This document shows, one piece after another, positions 8,944 to 19,040 of a stretch of DNA of 64,000 nucleotides. The stretch spans positions 1 through 64,000 of the forward strand of contig JAIVFJ010000119.1 in NCBI GenBank assembly GCA_025765615.1, written 5' to 3'. A model generated the notes under the pieces. It made no database searches. It saw only the letters and a list, made by a program, of their open reading frames with translations, and was not told the DNA's origin. The stretch is from Zopfochytrium polystomum. Its lineage: Eukaryota; Chytridiomycota; Chytridiomycetes; Chytridiales; Chytridiaceae. Position 1 is the first letter of the stretch. The number at the start of each line of letters is the position of its first letter. A program made the translations under genes and the position numbers.

Positions 8944-10454
8944 GGGGCAATTCCCTGGACCCTGCTCCAAGCTGCCCCTGTTTCATCACCACCACCAGCA
9001 CCACAAACACCTCAGATTCCAAGCCCCACCAACTCACCATGGATGTCAAGATTCAACTCTCACCCAAGTCAACCATCACAACCAAGGCCCTTATAGACTC
9101 TGGATCATCCTGCAACATCATTGATGCCACCCTTGCCAAGTCTTGTGCCATTCCCACCATCAAGAAATCCACACCCCTCAAGGTTCACTTTGCCAATCAT
9201 GCTCTGTTCAAGGAAATCAGCCATGAAACCAAGCTAAACCTCCACATCCAAGACTTTCCACCATCCATGGTCAACCTGGAAGTATTGGATCTTGGCTCAC
9301 CCACATTCTCTGTCATCCTGGGATTACCATGGCTGCAAGCCCAGAACCCTGCCATTGATTGGGTCACTGGTCAAGTCCAACCTCCACCAATTGGAACAGT
9401 CACCCAAAACTCAAGTCAAGCCTCCAAGTCTCATGCTCTCAAGTCCCTGATTCAAGGCTCTCAGCCTAGTATCCAAGGTCAACCACAAATGACAGCTCCA
9501 GTATCAGCCTGCAGCTCACAGATCCCAGCCAAGATTCAAGTTTCACAGTTCACAGTTCATAGTCAAGATTCCAGCACAGCTCATAGAGCTCACAGTCATG
9601 GCCAAGTCTGTAGTTCACAGAACCCACAGTCAAAGATTCAAGTACCACAGTTCACAGTCCAAATTCAAGATTCAAGCTCCACAGCTCACAGTCTTTGCCA
9701 AGAACAGAACCCTCAGTCAAAGATTCAAGAATCACAGTTCCCAGTCAACAATTCAAGCCCCACTGCTGATGAGCACAGAAGGACAGACCTTGCACCTGAA
9801 GGGGGAGATGGTTTCACCCCACCTTCCAAGACACACCTTTCACTGCTTCCTGACAGTGTGTGGGCCCATGCTATTTCCAAGGACCCCAAGCCTCACAAGA
9901 TTCAAATCAGCCAAGAAGAGGAAAAACTTGAGATACTCAAGACAAGGCATGTTGCAGCAACAGCTGGACACCCAGGAGAGCACAAGACATATGAGCTTGC
10001 TTCCAGAGACTTTTACTGGCCAGGCATGAGGAAGAACTTGCAGTCCAAAAGACCAAGTCCCAAGCTAGACAACCTCAAGTTGAGACCTTTCAAGATCTTG
10101 GAGCAAATCAATCCAGTCACCTTCAAGCGGGATCTCCCTGCATCCATGAAGATCCACCCAGTTTTCCATGTCAGCCTTTTGGAAAAGTTTGTGGCCAATT
10201 CCATTCCAGGCAGAGTTGTTCCTCCTCCTCCTCCAGTTGAGGTAGAAGGTGAAGAGGAATTTGAGGTTGAACAAATCTTGGATGCCAAGTGGTTTGGAAG
10301 AACACTCAAGTTCCTTGTTAAGTGGAAAGGTTACTCAGATGCTGACAACACCTGGGAACCTGAGTCAAACCTCACTCACTGCCAAGACCTTCTGCTCAAG
10401 TTCAAGACCAGGTACCCCACCAAGTTGCAGAAGAGGCCTAAAAGGGGGAGATGA
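8859..10454 (+). CDS. pol: deleted Pol: protease, IN zinc region, GPY/F module, chromodomain
   Basis: The 531-codon frame lies in -1 phase to gag and is presumably reached by frameshifting at 8916-8922, so the ATG at 8859 is probably not used. Retained parts in order: aspartic protease with LIDSGSSCNIID (Asp at about 9,095), a Ser/Gln-rich linker, the integrase zinc region up to FYWPGMRK, the GPY/F-like module (PFKILEQINPVTF) and a C-terminal chromodomain (EVEQILDAKWFGRTLKF, WKGYSDADNTWEPE). Missing against copy 2 are all of RT and RNase H, deleted between GAGCAC and AGAAG near 9,777, and the integrase catalytic core, deleted at a GAGGAAG repeat at 10,028-10,034. Enzymatic Pol function other than protease cannot remain. 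Confidence 0.88.
   Translation: MFLLWLQGACCQGLPKEEAPKLPGPGSLRGNSLDPAPSCPCFITTTSTTNTSDSKPHQLTMDVKIQLSPKSTITTKALIDSGSSCNIIDATLAKSCAIPTIKKSTPLKVHFANHALFKEISHETKLNLHIQDFPPSMVNLEVLDLGSPTFSVILGLPWLQAQNPAIDWVTGQVQPPPIGTVTQNSSQASKSHALKSLIQGSQPSIQGQPQMTAPVSACSSQIPAKIQVSQFTVHSQDSSTAHRAHSHGQVCSSQNPQSKIQVPQFTVQIQDSSSTAHSLCQEQNPQSKIQESQFPVNNSSPTADEHRRTDLAPEGGDGFTPPSKTHLSLLPDSVWAHAISKDPKPHKIQISQEEEKLEILKTRHVAATAGHPGEHKTYELASRDFYWPGMRKNLQSKRPSPKLDNLKLRPFKILEQINPVTFKRDLPASMKIHPVFHVSLLEKFVANSIPGRVVPPPPPVEVEGEEEFEVEQILDAKWFGRTLKFLVKWKGYSDADNTWEPESNLTHCQDLLLKFKTRYPTKLQKRPKRGR
8916..8979 (+). promoter_or_regulatory. programmed -1 frameshift signal: heptamer plus H-type pseudoknot
   Basis: CCCAAAC (8916-8922) sits in gag phase as C|CCA|AAC, the canonical X-XXY-YYZ. 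Five nt later GGTCCAGG (8928-8935) pairs with CCTGGACC (8954-8961), a perfect 8-bp stem 1. The loop bases AGGGGCA (8943-8949) pair with TGCCCCT (8973-8979), a 7-bp stem 2. Connecting loops are about 7, 4 and 11 nt. After slippage the pol frame continues through AAA CTC. The same sequence is present in copy 2 (heptamer at 28,671-28,677 on the minus strand). Confidence 0.8.
10440..10451 (+). other. polypurine tract of copy 1
   Basis: AAAAGGGGGAGA ends just before the 3' LTR and overlaps the end of pol (stop TGA at 10,452-10,454). It is the expected plus-strand primer. Confidence 0.7.
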
Positions 10455-10896
10455 TGTTATGAATCACCCTCTGGAAACCTCTGGAACCTTCTAGAACATT
10501 CCTTCATGGAACCTTCTGGAACCTTCTGGAACCTTCTAGAACATTCCTTCATGGAACCTTCTGGAACCTCTGGAACCTTCTAGAACATTCCTTCATGGAA
10601 CCTTCTGGAACCTTCTGGAACCTTCTAGAACATTCCTTCATGGAACCTTGTGGAACCTTCTGGAACCTTCTTTGCTTTCCTGACTTGTCTTGTTGTCATT
10701 GGTATCATTGGTATCATTGTATTACTAATTGCTCTTTCTGGAACTTTCTTGGAGTCTTGACAAGGAACACTCTCAAAAGGTATAAAAGGGGGATGGGGGA
10801 CCTGTCCCATCCCTCAAGTGAATTATTGTTTCCAATACAATCATCACTCCTCTCAGTTCCTTGTCTGCCTTGTCCTGTCCTGCCCTGTTCCTGACA
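10455..10896 (+). repeat. 3' LTR of chromovirus copy 1
   Basis: 442 bp, same length as the 5' LTR, and the encoded shadow frames are identical, implying little or no divergence since insertion. Confidence 0.92.
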
Positions 10897-10901
10897 CTGG
10901 C
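10897..10901. repeat. 5-bp target-site duplication CTGGC (right)
   Basis: Repeats 7533-7537. Confidence 0.9.
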
Positions 10902-11600
10902 TGCAGCGCTGAGGGCTTCTTCTTACAATTCACTTTACTCCTTACTGTTCCTCTTCTAATCTCTTCATCTGTCAACACTATTTATTTGATGTTTTCATAC
11001 CTCCAGACATTTCTTCTTTTCCATCCACTCATCATTTTCATATTTGAATCCATTGTAATCAGAATATGTGTAAATTTCATCTCTTTTATGTTCCAACCTA
11101 AGTACTCTGTGCATTTCTTCAAATCACCTGTGGATGGTCCCATTCTTTCCAAGTCACGCTTTTCACCACAACTCCTTTGGTCTTGTTGTAAATCTCGTAT
11201 GCACTCCCGTCTTGGTTCTTTTCTGTGTTCTTTGCTTTACTTCACTTCTCACGTGCTGATGTGTAAGTCCTCACAAAATTCAGTTTTTTCCACACCAAGA
11301 AACTTCTTATATACCCTATCCCCCATACCACTCAAGCACAGACGTACCAGTAACATTTTGTCTTTAGACTTACTTTCAATTGCGTATTCACACACACACA
11401 CTCCTCATCACATTGTTGCATTGTGTTCACACTTCCTCAATGTCACTTCTCTTCGCACTCTCATCACACTTTTCGTCACACTAAGATTAACATTTCTCTC
11501 AAAAAATAACCGCCCATCCCACTCACATACTCAAGAGAATTTTCCTCACGTCTGTCATCAATTTTGTCCTCTACTTTTCCACCATACGCGTGATCCTGAA
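10902..11600 (-). pseudogene. AT-rich virus-like block with hairpin second half and gene 3 copy B
   Basis: 10,902-10,921 completes the split hairpin iii. Directly upstream on the minus strand is GTGAATTGTAAGAAG, then a gene 3 homologue at about 11,160-10,930 with KKCTEYLGWNIK and EIYTYSDYNGFKYENDEW, broken by frame changes. Before that come a CACGTG site at about 11,250, the GAAAAAACTGAATTTTGTGAG box at about 11,275 and GGGTATATAAGAAG at about 11,305. The gene order box, gene 3, hairpin is the same as at 2.9-3.1 kb. 11,340-11,600 continues as AT-rich sequence with the GTGGGATGGGCGG motif at about 11,511. Confidence 0.45.
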
Positions 11601-11777
11601 TTTGAAAGCAAATAAACTGGGGAGAAACAGACGTTCTTTGTGTTGTTGGCTCTTTATAACTTCATAATTAATTAGTTCCCTGCGGTTGCGAAAAAGCAGA
11701 CGAAAAGGAGGAAGAAAGCTTCTGCTGGGGAAAGAACAAACCAAGCTGGCAGCAAAGCTGTTTTGATAGTCTAGGTC

Positions 11778-13347
11778 TCAGTTTAGCGACAAGGTAAACT
11801 GCGGACACAAAGGAAGTAGGACAGCTTCAGCGCTTTGAAACAAGAAAGATCCACCAACGCTGCCAGCAGTCGCAAACAAGCCAGACACGATTGCAGCCGC
11901 TGCATCCATCGCTCCGCCAGACAGGTTGCCAAATATCCCCGACAAGACGCCGAACAGCAGGCCAAAGCGCCGGTAAGATCGTCGCACGTAGCTGCCAGTG
12001 AGTCCGGCAACGGGAAGGTCATCCACTGGTCTTGTGCGACCGAAGCAGGACTCGACAACTCGTACCAATTGATGCCCACAAACGGCCCGATGAGTTTTTC
12101 GCATACGTTTGCAGAGGCAGCCTGTGGCTGGACGACGGGCAGTCCACCTTGGGACCCCACATTCGCTCGATCTGATCCCCCAAAAACGACGCCGTCGCCT
12201 CGCCAACTTGCCTGAGCGACACCAGGCCGGGGCTGAAGCTCCACTCGAGCTTTGGCGCGAAAGGGTTGTTCAGCATGCACCTGCCGTTCTCTTTGAGCGC
12301 CGTGTTGAACAGGGAGTCGGACCCGTCGTAGCTGCCCCTTTCTCCTTCGACGCCGGAACCGTAAATCCACAGCAGCTGCTCCCGCCACGTGTCCACACCC
12401 ATCGTTGCACCAACGTGCGTCCGCGTGGCAGTCTTAAACCGTGTCGGCGGCGTCTTCGTCGTCCAGGACCGCAGCTTTCACGACCTCCTTGCGCTCTTGC
12501 TGTACACCTCCTTGTGGTTCCCCCCCCCCAAATCGCCGCGCCGATAACGTCCAACGCCGACACCCGTCCCGCAGACGAGCCCCACCACCGGCAGCGTGTT
12601 CGCCGACGACCTTGCCGCCGTTGACGCACAGCACAAACACGTTCCCGCCGTCGTCCTGGAACACCGTGTACTGTCGCGTCCAGTCGCACCCCGCGCTCTC
12701 GGTCGCGCAGTCCGAGAGCGACGACGCGGTCGCCGAGTCGCAGAGGTAGATCTCGGAGTAAAATGCCGGCGGCGTCTCGTCGGGCGCGACGCCCTCGGTC
12801 CACGCGGTAAATGCAGTTTTTGGTCGCGTAACCGTCCCTCTCGCAACGCAATCCACCAGCCCGCACATCTCTTCGTTCTTGTCGACCCAGTACGCTCCCT
12901 GCCCGATCCGCCGCCCCAGGCGTCCCCGGTTTGCGACGGCGGCGGCGTGCTTGGGTTTGGACTTTGGAGGCCGCCCGCCATCGCTTCGAGCCGCTCGTTC
13001 CAAAACAGCTTCGCGGCCGGCATCGTCACGGCGTAGCGCCCGCCGCCGCCGCTGCCGCCCGCGGGCGTCGCAGTGCACGGCGTGGACGACGTCGATGATT
13101 TTCGCGACGGTTGGAGGGCGCTACCGCCGCCGTCGCTGCCGGTGCCTTGCCGACTGGGACGGGGCTGGCGGCAAACGCCGCCGCCGGTGGCCGCGGTGCT
13201 GGCGACGAGGGGTGCGAGGGACGCTAGGAGGGCTGGGCGGAGGAGGCTGCGGGATGAAGGAGGCCGCTTGCAAGGATGTCCTTTGCTTTTGTTTCTATGA
13301 GGGTGAATTGAGTGAAGAAAACGAAAGAGGCGGTATTGACAAGTCAA
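11778..13347 (-). CDS. unidentified GC-rich multi-exon gene
   Basis: Coding composition on the minus strand is strong but no single frame covers the gene. Best-supported blocks: 12,960-12,600 with YWVDKNEEMCGLVDCV and WTRQYTVFQDDGGNVFVLC; then ERKEVVKAAVLDDEDAAD, possible donor at about 12,438; then LLWIYGSGVEGERGSYDGS through GPKVDCPSSSHRLPLQT. A GTATGC donor at 12,106 and acceptor ending at 11,992 splice this in frame to YVRRSYRRFGLLFGVLSG and a Gly/Ala-rich hydrophobic C-terminus ending at 11,778. LLRPALLASLAPLVAST near 13,200 could be a signal peptide. Several Cys suggest a secreted or membrane protein. I cannot name a family. Exon borders are tentative. Confidence 0.45.
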
Positions 13348-13358
13348 AGCGAATCGCC

Positions 13359-15983
13359 ATGCATCGCCATCACCAACTCCTTTTTCGCCTTCCTGACGAC
13401 GTGATCTTTGCCATCTGCAGCTTGCTGACCTTCTTGGATCTTACTCGACTATCATGCTGCAGCTCCCTCGCCCGATCAGTCGTTGGAAGGCGTTTTGTAA
13501 AGCCATTGCTTATTAATCCTCTCCTCCGGATTGCCCTCATGTCAGCGACAAAGGATTGCCTTCAGGAAAGGCCAAAGAACTGGTTCTATGAAAGCCGGAG
13601 CCCTTTCTTCTTCTCTATACTGGTCGCTGTTCGGAGCTACATAGATCTGTCCCACACGTTTGATCTTCATCACAAAGCCTCAAAGGAAGATCATGATATC
13701 ACGATTTTACAATCAATCCCCCTTCTATTCCCCATTGATAGTATCCTGCGATCCCCTGCCCGCCATTTGGACGAACTTTCCGCCCAAGCCCTAAACTCTT
13801 CCATCAAGGTTGGGCAGTCCCTTTGGCTGAGGCCATTTGAGGAGCGTTTGGAATTCTGGAAGGGCTTGATTGATAGAGCTTATGGCGGTGATGATGACAG
13901 TGACCATGACTGTCTCATGAACTTACTGACCAGCAGCTTTGAAACCAATCAAGCTATGGAAGCGCTTCAATACTTGGAAACCTACGTCAAAACTCATCTC
14001 GGAACCCTTGTTGAACGTTGCAAAACAATATCAATTCCAGTCGAAAATGAATCTGATCGGGAATCTGAGCTGGAAGAAGAACGAGAAGATCTTTCTTTGC
14101 AATTACCACGACTGCTTGTTACAGCCGTTTTGGCACTTATTCCAGCACTCTCGGCAGACAGAGTCTGTCAAGCATGGGACCTCCTTTATGTCCTTGAATT
14201 CAGTGTCAAGACAGAATGGTCAGCACCAACTGGTGTTATACGGCCCATTTGCACGGGTCCTGATTGGATTCCATTTTGGAAACAAATCGTGCTTCGAGAA
14301 ATGGATCCCAACAATTCTGGTAAACAAGGGATATGGTTTGTGCGTTTCTTGGATTCAGACAAGGTGATGGGACTCGCAGTTGACACTGTGCTACAAACCA
14401 TCTCTGAACTTGAAATTGACAAGTCTGATGCCTCTGTCTATAAAGCATTCATTGAAAGGCAACTCCGATTATTGGATCCGCTTTGTAGAAAGGTGACTGG
14501 TGAACAAGCACCAAAGCTTATTGCTATTCTTGCTGATATTGTAAGGACAAAGTCGTTTGAAGAATCTGGCTATATGTATAGTTGTTTGAAATCTTTGGAC
14601 TTTCAACTGTCTGAACTGTCTTACAATTATGTTGGACCAAGCAGTGGAGAATTTGAATCAAATGTTGATGAGCTGGTTGGCTGCTATTCCAACCTCCAAA
14701 CCCCAATTTCGATCACACTACACTATCTTCCAATTTGTGGAGGCAATGATTGTCATCTCAAGTATATTCAGTCCTCCATTGAGATTAATCGGAATGTTTA
14801 CACTGACCCTCTTTGTCGCAAATTGTTGGGCCAGCGCTATCATTCTACATTTGTGCTTGCCATTGAGCTCGAACATTTTGATCTGCTTTTCAATTTAGCC
14901 AACAACAAGTCTGAACTCCGTTTGCACCACATTGAAAAATGCATTCCTATAGTCTTATCAAAACTAAACAAGGAGGAAGGTGTTGGAAAACTTATAGCCT
15001 GCTTGGCACCTGAAATGTCTGATGGAATGCTTCGTCAGCTTTTAAACGCCATTCTCAAGTTCCTTCCCGAATATTCTGTGGAAAATTCAGTGGACAGCAC
15101 CCTTCATGGTAACTGCTTTCCAGTACTATCAACAATCCTAGCACAGCGCGGATTTGTGGAGCACATACAGCCTTTGGTGCAATTTTTATTCAGAAACATT
15201 GATTCCAAATGGGGTTTTGATTCCAAGATTGTCAAAAATGTCGTAATCTCAGTGATACAACATCTAAGTTTGATAACTCTGTCTGATATGGTCGTGGTGT
15301 GGAACAGAATTCAGGAGGAGTTGTCTTACTCTGAGGCATTTACCACAGCTTTCACTGAACAGATGGCTGTCCTTATCAACGAAAAATCTGCGTCAATTGA
15401 AGATATGGAAAGTTTGCTGCTTGAAGATCTTGAACGAGGTCGCAGGAGACTTCATTCCTCTCTTGATGTAGTTTCTCTCTGGCGTGGATTCCGAGTGATG
15501 AAAGCTGTCCGCTTGCTTTGCAAACAAGTCGTTGGTTTCCGTTTAGCATCTCCTAGGATTACACATTCTCTGATGCATCTCCTTTCTGCTTACTCAAACA
15601 ATCATTACCCGCACACTATAAATCATCTTGAATTACCCCCTGAATCTGATGTTCAATCACCGGAACTGGATTATGTCGCTCAAATGTTGGATCCTGGCTC
15701 TGGACTTGTGATTACAAACAATGTCGCCAGCTGCTTAAAGGAAGTATGGGTGGAGGCAGTCTTCTGTGAGGCTGAGAGATTTTTTGAATTGAGGGCCATG
15801 TCCAATGAATCGCCTTTGAGCAGCCGTACATCAGCTGGTGTGGAATTCCGACGTGTGCTGTCCACTGATATTATTTCCATTTGGAAGTCAGTGTTGGAGA
15901 GAGATGAAACATGGTTTGAGCAGGTTTCGTTTGGGGAGAGGGTGAAATTGCTGTATAAGAAGTACAGACTTGTTTTCAAATAA
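13359..15983 (+). CDS. F-box protein, intron-free, 874 aa
   Basis: Single frame from ATG 13359 to TAA 15981. The frame is open upstream to 12,879, but that part lies inside the opposite-strand GC-rich gene and has no protein-like character, so I choose the ATG just before the F-box. Residues about 8-45 (LFRLPDDVIFAICSLLTF, LDLTRLSCCSSLARSV) fit an F-box, the Skp1-binding part of SCF ubiquitin ligases. The remaining ~800 residues are Leu-rich and helical with no repeat I can name, presumably the substrate side. An acidic stretch (ESDRESELEEEREDLS) lies at about residues 230-245. The stop codon overlaps an AATAAA, so the 3' UTR should be very short. Neighbours are repeats on both sides. Confidence 0.75.
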   Translation: MHRHHQLLFRLPDDVIFAICSLLTFLDLTRLSCCSSLARSVVGRRFVKPLLINPLLRIALMSATKDCLQERPKNWFYESRSPFFFSILVAVRSYIDLSHTFDLHHKASKEDHDITILQSIPLLFPIDSILRSPARHLDELSAQALNSSIKVGQSLWLRPFEERLEFWKGLIDRAYGGDDDSDHDCLMNLLTSSFETNQAMEALQYLETYVKTHLGTLVERCKTISIPVENESDRESELEEEREDLSLQLPRLLVTAVLALIPALSADRVCQAWDLLYVLEFSVKTEWSAPTGVIRPICTGPDWIPFWKQIVLREMDPNNSGKQGIWFVRFLDSDKVMGLAVDTVLQTISELEIDKSDASVYKAFIERQLRLLDPLCRKVTGEQAPKLIAILADIVRTKSFEESGYMYSCLKSLDFQLSELSYNYVGPSSGEFESNVDELVGCYSNLQTPISITLHYLPICGGNDCHLKYIQSSIEINRNVYTDPLCRKLLGQRYHSTFVLAIELEHFDLLFNLANNKSELRLHHIEKCIPIVLSKLNKEEGVGKLIACLAPEMSDGMLRQLLNAILKFLPEYSVENSVDSTLHGNCFPVLSTILAQRGFVEHIQPLVQFLFRNIDSKWGFDSKIVKNVVISVIQHLSLITLSDMVVVWNRIQEELSYSEAFTTAFTEQMAVLINEKSASIEDMESLLLEDLERGRRRLHSSLDVVSLWRGFRVMKAVRLLCKQVVGFRLASPRITHSLMHLLSAYSNNHYPHTINHLELPPESDVQSPELDYVAQMLDPGSGLVITNNVASCLKEVWVEAVFCEAERFFELRAMSNESPLSSRTSAGVEFRRVLSTDIISIWKSVLERDETWFEQVSFGERVKLLYKKYRLVFK

Positions 15984-16603
15984 AAGTTAGCACGCTGTTC
16001 GAAAAGAACAACCCGTCAAAAATAGTACTGATCGTCTCGCCCATTCCTAGCACACACCAACTAACATATTCAATCACATTATGTTGTAAGACGTTACCTT
16101 TATTGAAAATCTTGTCTTACACTTCACTCACTCCACTCACCTACCATCACTTCTTTTCTTTCCTTTATTTTACTTTACATTACTTCACATATTCTTTGAT
16201 TTTTTTAAATTTTTTCATATATTATTCTTTAGCATTCCCCACACACACATGTGATCCCCATGCCACTCGGGCAAGTATTCAATCACGTGATGTCATAAGA
16301 GGTAACCTTTGCTGGTCATCTTGTTCACTCACTCCACTCACTACTTTGCACATATTATGAATTTTTTTGAAAATTTTTTCATATTATTCTCTGCGCTTCT
16401 CCACCGATATTTATATGTTTTTTTGAACATTTTTTCATAAATTATTCTGTGCTTGCGCCCATTCCTGACATATACAGTGCGGGACAACAAATATATACAA
16501 ATCCAGCAATCAGTAAACTTTGACTGCAAACTACACCTGCACCAAGGCTTTTTTCTGGCCAGATCTCAACGTTACTGCATCCAGACTGGCAAGGAGAATC
16601 AAG
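15984..16603 (-). repeat. AT-rich intergenic module B, repeated units
   Basis: No gene. On the minus strand there are units of the type GCGCAGAGAATAATATGAAA and AATTTTTTC followed by CACATTATGT-type text (about 16,186-16,237, 16,347-16,403 and 16,405-16,452). GTCAGGAATGGGCG copies stand at about 16,037-16,053 and 16,456-16,470. CAATAAAGGTAACGTC-like signals stand at about 16,090-16,110. At 16,473 TACAGTGCGGGACAAC resembles a Tc1/mariner terminal repeat, single end only. Confidence 0.45.
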
Positions 16604-16799
16604 TTGTAAACAGCCTACTCTGAGTGAGTGAGTGGAAGGAGTGAATGAAGTGGAGATGTGTGTTTGTGGGTGGTCCTCCTCCCCAACTCGGAGAGAAAGA
16701 GAAAAACTCTGTTATGAATATTGATACATGATGATGATTTACGCACTGTAATAGTTGCTAGGCAAGCGTGACTGGCACAGGGTATAAACCTCTCCTATA
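16604..16799 (-). repeat. dispersed repeat R, copy C, 3' part
   Basis: Matches the last ~195 bp of repeat R in reverse orientation. It stops at CTCTCCTATA (16,799), where the copia-derived insert begins. The missing 5' part resumes at 19,041. Confidence 0.7.
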
Positions 16800-19040
16800 A
16801 AAGTCCACTTGGTGCATCTTTGATGTTGACAATGACAGATGTTGGAAGTGGTGATTCAATGACAGGTTCCTGTTCAGTGTTGATGGATGCTGCTATGTGG
16901 TCTGCTGTTGGAACTAGGCTCTCTTCAGGTTTGTCTTCATTTTCGCCCAGGACAACAGCGAATGTGTCAGGGTTCCAACCATAGTCGTCATCATCATTAT
17001 TGTCTTCCATATCTTGGGGAAGAGTTGGAGGTTGAGGAGTTTGATGATGATGATGGCAGCTGTCCCCCCCTGGAAGCCTGGCGGAGTTGCTGGCGAGTAC
17101 AAGTGGAGGAAGCACCGTCAGGAGGAGAGTTGGATAATCTACAGTAAGAGTCAAGTGGTGGCTCAACAGGCTTGAAAGAAGGAGAGTCGTCAGTTTCAGG
17201 AAAATCTGTAAAATCATCAGAGAGAGAAGTTAAGAAATCAGAATTAAGAGATTGAAGCTTAGTGTCACTGTGGACAAGGCCAGGAAAGACGTGCTTATGC
17301 AAGTTGTAGTGACATGTCTGAAGAATGGTCCGTGCAATAAAGTCGTAGCTGAGGGCAATAGACTCGCTGTCTGTGTCGAAACCCAAGAAGAGTCCAAGTG
17401 AGGCCTGAGGAGAGAACTTGGTCTTGTGTGAGTTTGCAGGTTCTGTATACTCGTTGTTGAGTGTGACAATGAGGCAGCCAAAAATTCCAAGGTGGCGTAG
17501 GCTGGTTTTCAGCCTTGGTAATATTCAAATGGAATTTGACCAGTGCGAGTGTGTTGCACACGATTGTGCAGGAATGAAGCATGACGTATTGCATAGGACC
17601 AGAAGACCGCAGAAGCTGAGCTTCAATCAGGAGACAGGAAGCAATGTGGGTGATGACCTTGATGGCAATTTCTGCAACACCATCACCCTCCTTGACATAA
17701 GGGACAGAAGGCTGAAAGATGATGGGAGGTTGGTGGTTGATACAGTAGGCCTCAAATTGCTGAGTGTTAAGACCGAGGTTGGCTGCCCGTACAAATAGAG
17801 TTCGACGAGTGGGGAAGAGTTGCTCTTCAAAATCAATGCGATCAATTATCCTTTGAGTGACGCCTGCTGTGCGAGCGACAGTGTTCACCCAACTATAGCC
17901 TGTGGCATAGTCAACAATAACTTCAAAGTAGTTGGGACCGTCAAGAGAACGTGTACTGATCTTTCCAGTTTGGTCGGTACACAGCATCTGCAGCAGGGCA
18001 AAATCAAAGCGAGGTTTGGCCATGAGGTGTTGCTGGCGCATCTTTGCCATATCGCAAATGAGGCAAGGCTCGCGTGTTGTTGGTGGAGCAGGAGCACTGT
18101 CGACATCACCAGACTTGAGAGGTTGCGTACTTGCTCTCGGTGGATGTGGCCAAAACATCGGTGCCATAGGTCGTGTGCAGTTGCTGGTGATGGGTAGGCA
18201 ATGGGCTCAACTGAAATTTTTCTCTGTGCAGTTGGGTGCTGGACTGGGATGAGATAGTAAAGGCCGTCACGTCGTTCGCCAATCTTGATGCTGTGTTGTA
18301 ATGTGAGTGTAGCAAGATCAAGAAGAAAGACAGAATCTTGAGTGAATTGCATCCCAGCAGCTTGGAGGACATGCAACACAGAGAGGAGCGGTTCCTTGAG
18401 TGATGGGACATGAAGCACATTGCAGAGCACCACATCAAAACTAGGAAAAGTGAGAGTGACAGATCCAATTCCTTCGATGCAGCATTCATGGTCATCTGCT
18501 AGGCGGGCATGGTGCTCAGTTTCAAATTGTTGGTACTCAGTGAATTGTTCCCATTGTGGGATCATTGTGGGTACAGCTCCAGAATTGATCATGTATGGAA
18601 GAGAGGCTATGCCTGTGTGTGACGCGCTCACTGTTGCATTGTTCACAAAGAAGTAGAAGCGAGAGGGACCGTTTATTTGAGAAGATGAAGAAACAGATGG
18701 CCCTCCTGTAGCAGGTTGAGGGTGAAATCCATAGAAAGGAACAAGAGTTGCTTGTGGTACAGCCACAGTTGCTGAGGCTGAAGCATGGTTTGGTTGAGCT
18801 GGTGTGAAGTGCTTCACTTGGAGCCTGGCTAAGTGGCATTAGCTCGGCGCATGTGCAGGCAGTGCTCAGATTTGTGCATGTGTGCGTTGGTGGCCAAGTT
18901 TGGAATCTCCGCACAGAACTCGCACCTGGTGCCTTCAACTCTTCCAAGACGTTGATGGATTGAGGTAGCCTTTGGCTCCGGCCTATGGGTGACTCCTGGC
19001 TTGCAGTGGTCACGACAGTCCCTTTCCGTGTGGTGAACGT
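16800..19040 (-). pseudogene. decayed Ty1/copia gag-pol fragment (zinc, protease, integrase)
   Basis: Minus-strand order: a Cys/His segment CEFCAEIPNLATNAHMHKSE at about 18,940-18,870; a protease-like block INSGAVPTMIPQWEQF (18,600) followed by LCNVLHVPSLKEPLLSV; the gag-pre-integrase motif DLWHRCFGHIHREQV (about 18,170); an integrase start LICDMAKMRQQH and GPNYFEVIVDYATGYSWV (18,070-17,860); and the copia integrase C-terminal text LGFDTDSESIALSYDF (about 17,390-17,340). At least two frame changes occur (near 18,100 and 17,450). The protease Asp of DSGA is Asn. No RT or RNase H follows. Dead relic, lying between the two halves of repeat R. Confidence 0.75.

Larger units (their letters stand above)
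7538..10896 (+). mobile_element. Ty3/gypsy chromovirus copy 1, internally deleted
   Basis: Complete at both ends: two 442-bp LTRs (7538-7979 and 10455-10896) that look identical where compared, PBS, PPT and a perfect CTGGC target duplication. Inside are an intact gag and a shortened pol. Against copy 2 at 24,670-30,100 it lacks two blocks: 1,410 bp holding reverse transcriptase and RNase H, and 774 bp holding the integrase core. Both losses are multiples of three, so pol stays open for 531 codons. It should be non-autonomous but could be mobilised by a complete relative. LTR similarity and the intact duplication point to recent insertion. Confidence 0.93.

Noticed and set aside
12879..13358. 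160-codon N-terminal extension of the F-box protein
   Set aside because: It lies on the opposite strand of the GC-rich gene and is Arg/Pro/Ser-rich without structure. The ATG at 13,359 directly precedes the F-box.
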